Part shown: piece by piece, positions 1-5,472 of the stretch
Layout of the letters: each line of letters starts with the position of its first letter
How positions within the stretch are numbered: position 1 is the stretch's first letter
Assembly (NCBI GenBank): GCA_002404395.1
Contig: DHJP01000131.1
Coordinates: 449 to 6,169, forward strand
Origin: Clostridiales bacterium UBA4717
Lineage (GTDB): Bacteria > Bacillota > Clostridia > Oscillospirales > CAG-272
Reading direction: 5' to 3'
Length of the DNA stretch: 5,721 nucleotides
Made by a program: the position numbers and the translations under genes
Notes under the pieces: model-generated
Databases searched by the model: none
Seen by the model: the letters and a program-made list of their open reading frames with translations, nothing else
Told to the model about the DNA's origin: nothing

Positions 1-249
1 CTCTTCGACGAGCCGACCAGCGCGCTTGACCCCGAGCTTGTAGGCGAAGTGCTTGACGTAATGAAAGAGCTTGCGAGCGAGGGCATGACGATGATCTGCG
101 TCACGCATGAAATGGGTTTCGCGCGCGAGGTCGCCGACCGCGTAGTGTTCATGTGCGACGGAGTCCTTGCCGAAGACGATACTCCCGCAAACATCTTCAC
201 CAACCCCAAGCACCCCAGACTGAAGCAGTTTCTGCAGTCGATTTTGTAA
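1..249 (+). CDS. ABC transporter ATP-binding protein, polar amino acid type (C-terminal fragment)
   Basis: This is the last 82 residues of an ABC ATPase, open at the left edge of the window; the family is usually about 240 residues, so roughly two thirds is missing. The visible part starts inside Walker B (LFDEP, residues 1-5), followed by the D-loop SALD (7-10) and the H-loop histidine in VTHEMGF (His36). The stretch [20 protein letters not shown] and the ending [15 protein letters not shown] are typical of GlnQ/HisP-like ATPases that energise uptake of polar amino acids at the inner face of the membrane. Walker A and the signature motif lie outside the window. It ends with TAA at 247-249 and converges on the minus-strand sensory operon, so it is probably an unrelated unit. 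The transported amino acid cannot be told from this part. Confidence 0.93.
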   Translation, partial: LFDEPTSALDPELVGEVLDVMKELASEGMTMICVTHEMGFAREVADRVVFMCDGVLAEDDTPANIFTNPKHPRLKQFLQSIL

Positions 250-261
250 TTTGCAACAGTG

Positions 262-303
262 TAACCGACACCATAACCGACACCATAACCGACACCATAA
301 CCG
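262..303. repeat. 12-bp tandem repeat, 3.5 copies
   Basis: The unit TAACCGACACCA occurs three times without mismatch (262-273, 274-285, 286-297), followed by a half unit TAACCG (298-303). It begins 13 bases after the stop codon of the ABC ATPase. There are no spacers between units, so it is not CRISPR-like. Perfect copies suggest recent slippage and possible copy-number variation between strains. The function is unknown. Confidence 0.95.
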
Positions 304-360
304 CGGCAGCGGTATGCAAAGCTTACTGATCCCATTCGGCTTTGTAAATATATAAATACA

Positions 361-438
361 AAAAAGTCAAAGATCACCTCAATGCCCCCGAAAGCGTCAC
401 GCTTTTCGGGCGTGCACAGGGCTGACCCTTGACTTTTT
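361..438 (-). terminator. Long hairpin, probable terminator of the sensory operon, perhaps bidirectional
   Basis: The outer arms 361-376 and 423-438 pair over 16 positions. Fourteen are Watson-Crick; the other two (371/428 and 373/426) are A-C on the plus strand but become G-U wobbles in minus-strand RNA, so the stem is unbroken only for a minus transcript. An inner stem joins CCCGAAAGCG (387-396) to CGCTTTTCGGG (400-410), with one bulged base and a TCA loop. Read on the minus strand, the 3' arm ends in six Ts at 360-365, as expected for an intrinsic terminator of the operon whose last stop is at 554. On the plus strand the stem also ends in TTTTT (434-438), so it could stop the ABC ATPase transcript as well. 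A structured RNA or dispersed repeat is an alternative. Confidence 0.65.
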
Positions 439-454
439 CTTTATTCGTTTTGCC

Positions 455-530
455 CACGACGCCGCCGCGCTGCTGAACCGACCGGGCTTTGCCACGACGC
501 CGCCGCGGCACTGAACCGACCGGGCTTTGC
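455..530. repeat. 38-bp direct tandem duplication
   Basis: Two directly adjacent 38-base copies, 455-492 and 493-530, match at 35 of 38 positions. The three differences are consecutive, at repeat positions 16-18 (CTG in copy 1, GCA in copy 2). Each copy carries CACGACGCCGCC near its start and CTGAACCGACCGGGCTTTGC at its end. Copy 2 contains the palindrome GCCGCGGC (502-509). The array lies between the operon's last stop and the long hairpin, so it would be transcribed in the operon's 3' untranslated region. A related 19-base stretch occurs at 4998-5016 (16 matches). Confidence 0.9.
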
Positions 531-553
531 TCCGGCGCCCCGCACCGCCTTGA

Positions 554-1555
554 CTATTGCTTTACAAATCGGAAAACCGCTTTTTGCACCGACTCGTCGA
601 ACATATTCTCTTTCGTAACGGTCTGCACATCGGTGAATACCTCGCCCCCGTGAATCTCTGCGCCTTCATAAAGCTCAAGCGCATACTTCACGCCGAGATA
701 TCCGATCGAAAACGGGCTTTGCACGATAAGCGCGTCAATGTCGCCGGCTTCAAGCTGCTCTACCGAGCGTACGTTCGTGTCAAAGCCGATGCCCGCAACG
801 CGCTCCGAAACCTCCGAGCGCTTGATCGCATTCCCTACTCCGAGCGTCGTCCATTCGTTGAAGCCGACCAATACATTGATTTCCGGATGACGGTACAAAA
901 GCGAGATCGCCCCGGCGGTCGCGCTCGTTTCGTTGCTGTTTACGTTGATCGTTTCGACGATCTCCGCGCCGTCGAGCTTGTCGATGTAGTCGAAAAATCC
1001 CTGCGCACGCGCTCTGCCGTTCTCGGTTGCCGCATAATAGTTCACCACGCCGATTCTGAGCGCGCCGCCGTCGGATGCCGCGACTGCCGCGCGTCCCGCC
1101 GCGGCTCCGGCGGCATAGTTATCCGTACCGATAAACAGGCTGACGTGTTCGGAATCTATCGCGCTGTCGATCGTTATGACTCCGATACCCAGACCGACCG
1201 CCTCGGCTATCAGTTCGTTAGACGCTTCGCGGCTGATCGCCGACAGTACTATCACGTCAACACGCTCGTCGATCGCCTTGCGTATAAGCTCATTCTGCGC
1301 CGCAAAATCCTCCTCGCTGTCGGGACCCTCAAAGGATACGTTCACATTGTACTCGGTAGCGGCACCGTTCACGCCGTCCTCCACCCAATGCCAGAAATCC
1401 GAATCAAGCGCCTTGACGATGACCGCCACACGCGGCTTTTCGCCGTCATTGCGGCGGGCACAGGCAGTAAACGCCGTCAGGCAAAGCGCAAGTGCAAGCG
1501 CAAGCAGTGCGGCTGTTTTATGCCGCACGAAACCGCACCCTGAGCTATTTGACAT
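554..1555 (-). CDS. Periplasmic-type sugar-binding lipoprotein (RbsB/MglB-like), likely sensory partner
   Basis: This 333-residue protein is a substrate-binding protein of the ribose/galactose family (periplasmic-binding protein type 1 fold). Residues 1-32 form a lipoprotein signal peptide: basic RHK at 11-13, a hydrophobic core at 15-29, and FTAC with the likely lipidated Cys32. Family hallmarks follow: VAVIVKALDSDFW (43-55), VDVIVLSAI (99-107), GIGVITIDS (123-131), FIGTDNYAAGAAAG (141-154), GIGFD (255-259) and VQSP (278-281). Compared from memory with E. coli RbsB, the sugar contacts correspond to Asp130, Arg181, Asn233, Asp259 and Gln279, so binding looks intact. The ATG is preceded by AAAGGAGG (1562-1569) at a 6-base spacing and overlaps the kinase end by 11 bp, which supports this start and translational coupling. 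As third gene after a regulator and a kinase, it probably detects sugar rather than, or as well as, feeding a transporter. The exact sugar is not readable. Confidence 0.9.
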   Translation of the reverse strand: MSNSSGCGFVRHKTAALLALALALCLTAFTACARRNDGEKPRVAVIVKALDSDFWHWVEDGVNGAATEYNVNVSFEGPDSEEDFAAQNELIRKAIDERVDVIVLSAISREASNELIAEAVGLGIGVITIDSAIDSEHVSLFIGTDNYAAGAAAGRAAVAASDGGALRIGVVNYYAATENGRARAQGFFDYIDKLDGAEIVETINVNSNETSATAGAISLLYRHPEINVLVGFNEWTTLGVGNAIKRSEVSERVAGIGFDTNVRSVEQLEAGDIDALIVQSPFSIGYLGVKYALELYEGAEIHGGEVFTDVQTVTKENMFDESVQKAVFRFVKQ

Positions 1556-3272
1556 CGTCCGCCTCCTTTATCCGCTTCGGCAGTCTGACATATACCGCAC
1601 AGCCGCAGTCCGGCTCGCTCTTGATCGTGACGCCGTAGCCCTCTCCGAAAGTGATCGCCACACGGTCGCTGACATTTTTCACGCCGATCCCTCCCTCATG
1701 CTTTTCCTTGTTAAGTATCGCCTTGCACTTTTCCGCCGTCATTCCGACACCGTTGTCGGCAACGCACATAATGATGTCGTCCCGCGCTTTGTCTTCGTAT
1801 ACCTTGATCGTGATCCTGCCGTCGTCTATGTCGGCAATGCCGTGATACAACGCGTTTTCGATCAGCGGCTGAAGCGTGATCTTGGTGCAAAGACAGTCCT
1901 CAAGCCCGGGCGCCGACTCAATGTCGTAGGTAAAACGGTCGTTATACCTATAGCTTTGGATCGTTAAATAGCTTTTGGCGTGCTCAAGCTCTTCCCTTAT
2001 CGTGATAAGCTCCCTGCCGCGGCTGATCCCGATCCGGAAAAGCTTGGCAAGCGCGCTTACCATCTTCACCGCGTCCGCATTGTTGCCGCGCTCGCACATC
2101 CAACAGATAGAATCAAGCGTGTTGTAAAGAAAATGCGGATTTATCTGCGCTTCAAGCGCTCTCAGCTCGGTCTTGCGAAGCACCTCCTGATCGTTTCTGA
2201 CGCGCTCCATCAGCTCCGTGATCTTCTTTGCCATATGAGAAAATGAATCGGATATCTCGTCAAGCTCGGCAACCGCGCCTTCTTCGCGTTTCACTTCAAA
2301 TGCTTCGGCGGCTTTTTCAAACCGTTTCATGTCGCCGACCAGCCTTCGCACCGGACGGTCTACTAACTTTGAAAACAAGCACAGCGCCGCCGCCGAGATC
2401 AGCAGACACGACAAAAGCGACAGCACGATAAGCAGCGCGATCCGATCGTGCTGCTCCGACTTAAGCTCGTCGGTATAGCTCACGCCGACTACGCGCAGTC
2501 CGCGGTCGTCAACTCCTCTGACCGCGTATATCACGCCGTCTTTCGTATGCACGCCGTCCTCAAGCGCAAGTATCTCTTCAAGCGGCTCGCTCTTCAAGCC
2601 GACGTTTATAAGCTGCTGCTGAGGATGATATACGATCCCGTCCGCGTCGGTTATAAAGCAATATCCGTGTCTGCCGATACCGACGTTATCAATGTATTTG
2701 GCAAGCTCGTAAAACGAAAAGTCCATGGCAAGATATATCCTGCCGCCGTACAGCGCGCTGTCAAATTCGGAAGCGATCGTAACTACCCACGGGTAGACGC
2801 CCTCGAACAGCGTCTGCACGTGCGGGTGCGATATGATAAAGCCGTCGGAACCGACCGGACCGCCCGTGCTTATCGCCTCAAACGAAAGATCGCGGTGCCG
2901 CCCGTCGGATTGCTTCATCCCGCCGCTCGCGAGCGTGATGATCCCGCCGTCGGTGTCGTATACCGTGATCGCACAAATATCCTTTCTGATCGCGCAGTAT
3001 GCCGATATGCGGTCCTTGAAGTCGTCGCGCGATTCGCTGTCCCCGATCATCAGACCGATCCCCTCAAGACTGTCCTTGAGCGAATCAAAGTAATTTTTGA
3101 CCGAAAGCGCCGCCTGCGTCACCGCCTGCTCCGAGCTGACCTTTGCGTCCTCGGTAAGCGTTTTCGAATAGACCGAAGCAAACGAAGATATGCAGACCGC
3201 CGACACCGCCACCGTCGCGACCACGATCAGTATGACCGCAAGCTTTGACAGCTTTATACCCGTTTTTTTCAT
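1545..3272 (-). CDS. YesM-type sensor histidine kinase (dCache-HAMP-His_kinase)
   Basis: This 575-residue membrane kinase should autophosphorylate on histidine and pass the phosphate to the regulator encoded just upstream. Order of parts: membrane helix 1 (about 9-31); an extracytoplasmic region of about 240 residues (35-275) resembling a double Cache domain, with the proximal-module signature GYCFITDADGIVYHP at 203-217; membrane helix 2 (about 278-300); a HAMP linker (301-355); and a LytS/YesM-family kinase core. In the core, INPHFLYNTLDS carries the phospho-acceptor His380, the N-box is LQPLIENALYHG with Asn473, and the ATP-lid glycine motifs are DNGVGM (506-511) and GGIGVKNV (527-534). All catalytic motifs are intact. 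The ATG directly follows the regulator's TAA with no gap; GGGGGAG at 3276-3282, inside the regulator's end, serves as ribosome binding site. The ligand may bind the Cache domain directly or be presented by the binding lipoprotein encoded next. Confidence 0.94.
   Translation of the reverse strand: MKKTGIKLSKLAVILIVVATVAVSAVCISSFASVYSKTLTEDAKVSSEQAVTQAALSVKNYFDSLKDSLEGIGLMIGDSESRDDFKDRISAYCAIRKDICAITVYDTDGGIITLASGGMKQSDGRHRDLSFEAISTGGPVGSDGFIISHPHVQTLFEGVYPWVVTIASEFDSALYGGRIYLAMDFSFYELAKYIDNVGIGRHGYCFITDADGIVYHPQQQLINVGLKSEPLEEILALEDGVHTKDGVIYAVRGVDDRGLRVVGVSYTDELKSEQHDRIALLIVLSLLSCLLISAAALCLFSKLVDRPVRRLVGDMKRFEKAAEAFEVKREEGAVAELDEISDSFSHMAKKITELMERVRNDQEVLRKTELRALEAQINPHFLYNTLDSICWMCERGNNADAVKMVSALAKLFRIGISRGRELITIREELEHAKSYLTIQSYRYNDRFTYDIESAPGLEDCLCTKITLQPLIENALYHGIADIDDGRITIKVYEDKARDDIIMCVADNGVGMTAEKCKAILNKEKHEGGIGVKNVSDRVAITFGEGYGVTIKSEPDCGCAVYVRLPKRIKEADDVK
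1562..1569 (-). promoter_or_regulatory. Ribosome binding site of the sugar-binding lipoprotein
   Basis: AAAGGAGG on the minus strand lies 6 bases before the ATG at 1553-1555, inside the 3' end of the kinase gene. It fixes the lipoprotein start and shows that the 11-bp overlap is real. Confidence 0.85.
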
Positions 3273-4862
3273 TTACTCCCCCGTTTTCGCGCCGCTGCGC
3301 ACCCGGTTCGGCGACTCGCCGTAATATTTCTTGAAGCAATAGCTGAAATAGTGCTGATCGCTGTAGCCGCATTTCTCGGAGACCTCAAGCACCATCGCCG
3401 AAGTACACATCAGCATATCGTGTGCCGCCTTCATGCGCTTGTCGGTCAGAAGCGTCGTGAAGTTTTTCTTGGTTTCCTTTTTTATAAGCGCGCTCAGATA
3501 GTTCGGGCTGACCGCCAGCTCGCGGCTGACTCCGGCAAGCGACAGCTCCGCGTCGGGGTAACGCTCGCTTATAATATCTATGACCCGATCGCACAATACC
3601 TGCGACTCGCGCTTCTGCGACTGCTCCACTATCCTTTTGGCGTCAAGACAAAAGTTTTCAAGCTCGCTTTTCATGCCGCTTTCACTGCTGTAGGAGGTAA
3701 TGCGCGCAAATATCGGATTTTTGTCCACCAGCTTTGAAAGCTCGGACTTGTCTGAAACATTGCTGACCACGCGGCAAACGGTCGCGATTAGCTGAACTAC
3801 CAGCAGATTGGCGTTTTCGGGAGTGTTCTCCGCGTAGATCTCGCCGATAAACTCGCTGACCCCCTGTGCACTGCCGAGCTTCAGAAGCTGTTCGACCCTC
3901 GCGCTCATGCGCTCGACATACTCAAAGCCGATCTCGCCGTCGCGCTCGCGGTCGCTGATGAATCTCACCTGCCCGGCTCCGTCCGAGGTGTACCGCCTTG
4001 CGGTGATCGCCTGGAAATACGCGCCCGGGCAGTCGGTGAATTTGTCGAACTCACGGCTCACGCCGACCGTGCAGTGCTTACCGAGCACACGCTCGGAGGT
4101 CTGAACCAACTCGGTCAGCGCGATCTCAAGCTCGTTCTCGCCGCTTTCCCGCTTTTCAAGAACCGCAAGCGTCACCGCGCGCCCGTATGCTATTATCGTT
4201 TCGGTCTTCATATATCGGCGCATTATGTTGTCAATAAAGTCCGCATAGCCGAACCGTACGTCGGACTCGGATTTCGCGCCCTCGTCCTTGAATTTCGATA
4301 CAAGCACCGCAAAACGGCATTTAACGCCCGCTTCAATGATACCGAGCGCTTCGGCTTTCGACTTAAGCTCCGACTCCTCGCCGACCTGCCGCTCAGTGCC
4401 GCCGAGCATCAGCGACATAAGGAATTCCACTTTCTTCAATTCCGCCGATTCGCCCGCGGATCTTTCAAGCAGTCCTTCAAGCCGCTCGTCCATGCGCTTG
4501 CGGATAGTAAAAAGCTCGCTTGAAAATTCGGCGGAGGATATCGGCTTGAGCAGATAGCTGATGATGTTGTAATCTATTGCGGTGCGCGCGTATTCAAAAC
4601 TGTCGTAGCCGCTGAGTATCACGATCTGCGTGGCGGGGCGCATCACCCGCACGCGGGACGCCAGCTCAAGCCCCGAGATAAGCGGCATACGTATATCGGT
4701 GATTATCAGATCCGGCTTGAGCGTTTCGACCGCTTCAAGCGCCTCCGCACCGTTTTCCGCCTCGCCGACGACTTCAAATCCGGCTTTTTCCCACTCGACC
4801 TTTTCAATAAATGCGCGGCGCAGGTTATATTCGTCCTCCGCCACCAGAACCGTGTATTTCAT
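3273..4862 (-). CDS. YesN-type response regulator (receiver plus AraC-type HTH)
   Basis: This 529-residue cytoplasmic transcription regulator has an N-terminal receiver domain (1-120) with the acidic pair Glu9/Asp10, phospho-acceptor Asp56 in IITDIRMP, Ser84 in ILSGYDSFEYA and Lys106 in LLKP. A linker of about 300 residues without recognisable motifs, usual for YesN proteins, leads to a C-terminal AraC-type double helix-turn-helix (about 424-522): helices around LAGVSRELAVSPNYLSALIK, then VSEKCGYSDQHYFSYCFKKYYGESP. Phosphorylation by the kinase encoded immediately downstream should promote DNA binding, most plausibly at the neighbouring sugar-transporter promoter. I chose the ATG at 4860-4862 because the protein then begins MKYTVLVAEDE, the normal start of a receiver, and GGGGGTGA lies 4 bases upstream. 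A longer frame to 4997 would run through the promoter and adds unrelated residues. Confidence 0.94.
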   Translation of the reverse strand: MKYTVLVAEDEYNLRRAFIEKVEWEKAGFEVVGEAENGAEALEAVETLKPDLIITDIRMPLISGLELASRVRVMRPATQIVILSGYDSFEYARTAIDYNIISYLLKPISSAEFSSELFTIRKRMDERLEGLLERSAGESAELKKVEFLMSLMLGGTERQVGEESELKSKAEALGIIEAGVKCRFAVLVSKFKDEGAKSESDVRFGYADFIDNIMRRYMKTETIIAYGRAVTLAVLEKRESGENELEIALTELVQTSERVLGKHCTVGVSREFDKFTDCPGAYFQAITARRYTSDGAGQVRFISDRERDGEIGFEYVERMSARVEQLLKLGSAQGVSEFIGEIYAENTPENANLLVVQLIATVCRVVSNVSDKSELSKLVDKNPIFARITSYSSESGMKSELENFCLDAKRIVEQSQKRESQVLCDRVIDIISERYPDAELSLAGVSRELAVSPNYLSALIKKETKKNFTTLLTDKRMKAAHDMLMCTSAMVLEVSEKCGYSDQHYFSYCFKKYYGESPNRVRSGAKTGE

Positions 4863-4866
4863 AACT

Positions 4867-4874
4867 TCACCCCC
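4867..4874 (-). promoter_or_regulatory. Ribosome binding site of the response regulator
   Basis: GGGGGTGA on the minus strand ends 4 bases before the ATG at 4860-4862. It decides the start against upstream in-frame codons, which have no comparable site. Confidence 0.65.
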
Positions 4875-4937
4875 GTGCCGCGTTTGCTTTGCCGACTTCG
4901 ATTCCGGCAGGATCATGATGCCGCACTGTCTTTTTTG

Positions 4938-4966
4938 ATTATAGCATGAATTTATGAATAATGCAA
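4938..4966 (-). promoter_or_regulatory. Promoter of the regulator-kinase-binding protein operon
   Basis: On the minus strand, TTGCAT (4961-4966) is followed after 17 bases by TATAAT (4938-4943), with TG one base upstream of the -10 element (an extended -10, TGCTATAAT). This is close to the vegetative sigma-factor consensus with ideal spacing. Transcription should start near 4930-4932, giving a leader of about 70 bases before the regulator ATG. The leader shows only a weak hairpin (TGCCG with CGGCA) and no riboswitch that I recognise. The AT-rich upstream flank (4967-4980) may add an UP-like element. Confidence 0.85.
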
Positions 4967-4968
4967 AT

Positions 4969-5030
4969 AAAAAAAATTCCAAGCCCCACGGAGGCATCGC
5001 GGATCTGAACCGATCGTCGATGTCCTCCGT
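4969..5030 (-). terminator. Hairpin and T run after the B-repeat gene, probable terminator
   Basis: On the minus strand ACGGAGG (5024-5030) pairs with CCTCCGT (4988-4994). The stem continues as CATCG with CGATG (5018-5022 with 4995-4999) after one bulged base, then GATC with GATC (5012-5015 with 5002-5005) around a six-base loop. A run of eight Ts follows (4976-4969 read on the minus strand), but 11 bases separate it from the stem, so this is a less than perfect intrinsic terminator. It sits directly upstream of the regulator promoter, which fits separating the transporter unit from the sensory operon. The ACGGAGG arm can also pair with CTCCG at 5038-5042. Confidence 0.5.
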
Positions 5031-5049
5031 TAAAGCCCGGAGCTGTTCG

Positions 5050-5421
5050 CTATTTCCTCCAGCCGGCGTACAGGGTCATGCTTGAACAGACCGTGTCGCT
5101 TGATATGTCCCAAGACTGCGTGCAGCCGGGATCGGTGTACCACCCCGTAAAGGTGCAGCCCTCCTTGTACGGCGTGCCCGGATCGGCAAGCGTTTCCGCG
5201 TAAAACGCCTTGACGCTTTCAACGCGGCTGCCGCCGTCGGTGTCAAAGCTTACGGTGAAACCGTTGTGCGACGCGAGAAACCAGATCGCTCCTGCGAGCA
5301 CAAGCAATATCGCCGCCGTAATTATGTTTGCGGTTTTAAGCGACATATTTACTTTTGCATACAGACCGCCGGAATTTTTATAAGCATTTTCATTTCCGTT
5401 ATTCACGTTTTCCCGATTCAT
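5050..5421 (-). CDS. Small single-pass membrane protein with one InlB B-repeat
   Basis: From the chosen start the protein has 123 residues. Residues 1-28 are polar and rich in Asn; 31-50 (ANIITAAILLVLAGAIWFLA) form one membrane helix with a basic residue just before it; 55-123 match the Listeria-Bacteroides repeat (Flg_new/InlB B-repeat, a beta-grasp-like module): FTVSFDTDGGS, GTPYKEGCTFTGWYTDPGC, then SSMTLYAGWRK. The module should lie outside the cell. B-repeats usually come in tandem on large surface proteins; here there is one, with Cys89, Cys100 and Cys112. The ATG at 5419-5421 has GGAGGGG (5424-5430) upstream; an in-frame ATG at 5443-5445 would add eight residues but lacks such a site. 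It follows the permease by 51 bases, so it may be co-transcribed with the transporter. Its function is unknown; a surface or partner-binding role is only a guess. Confidence 0.8.
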   Translation of the reverse strand: MNRENVNNGNENAYKNSGGLYAKVNMSLKTANIITAAILLVLAGAIWFLASHNGFTVSFDTDGGSRVESVKAFYAETLADPGTPYKEGCTFTGWYTDPGCTQSWDISSDTVCSSMTLYAGWRK

Positions 5422-5423
5422 AA

Positions 5424-5430
5424 CCCCTCC
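5424..5430 (-). promoter_or_regulatory. Ribosome binding site favouring the inner start of the B-repeat protein
   Basis: GGAGGGG on the minus strand lies 2 bases before the ATG at 5419-5421 (4 bases counted from the GGAGG core). No similar site precedes the outer ATG at 5443-5445, so the shorter protein is preferred. Confidence 0.6.
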
Positions 5431-5472
5431 GCCGCATATGTTCATATACGGGTCCCAAAACCCGCCGCAGAC

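Larger units (their letters stand above)
250..553. other. Convergent intergenic region with repeats and hairpins
   Basis: This 304-base gap separates the 3' ends of two convergent genes, and I see no credible coding frame in it. Left to right it holds a 12-bp tandem repeat (262-303), a small hairpin at 296-316 (8 bp with one bulged A, loop GGCA), a weak hairpin joining CAAAGC at 317-322 with GCTTTG at 339-344, an AT-rich stretch (about 344-365), a long terminator-like hairpin (361-438) and a 38-bp tandem duplication (455-530). The small hairpins are not followed by a T run, so the long hairpin is the better candidate for ending transcription from both sides. Confidence 0.75.

Noticed and set aside
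262..303. CRISPR-like repeat array
   Set aside because: The 12-bp units are contiguous without spacers, and there are no cas genes in the window.
361..438. Insertion sequence or MITE with terminal inverted repeats
   Set aside because: The arms look like terminal repeats, but I see no target-site duplication in the flanks and no transposase; a terminator between convergent genes explains it more simply. A genome-wide copy search could reopen this.
557..1543. Long plus-strand open frame of 328 codons
   Set aside because: It lies wholly opposite the sugar-binding lipoprotein, has no recognisable domain and is rich in Arg and Val in the way antisense frames of GC-biased genes are.
1176..1967. 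Plus-strand open frame spanning the lipoprotein-kinase junction
   Set aside because: It is antisense to two well-supported genes, with a Ser-rich composition typical of a shadow frame.
2448..3248. Plus-strand open frame of 266 codons
   Set aside because: It is antisense to the kinase sensor domain, with Arg/Val/Asp-rich low-information protein and no family motif.
4863..4932. Riboswitch in the leader of the regulator operon
   Set aside because: The leader is only about 70 bases with one weak 5-bp stem and no known aptamer motif.
4863..4997. N-terminal extension of the response regulator to a start at 4997
   Set aside because: It would add 45 residues before the normal receiver start and run through a near-consensus promoter; the ATG at 4862 has its own ribosome binding site.
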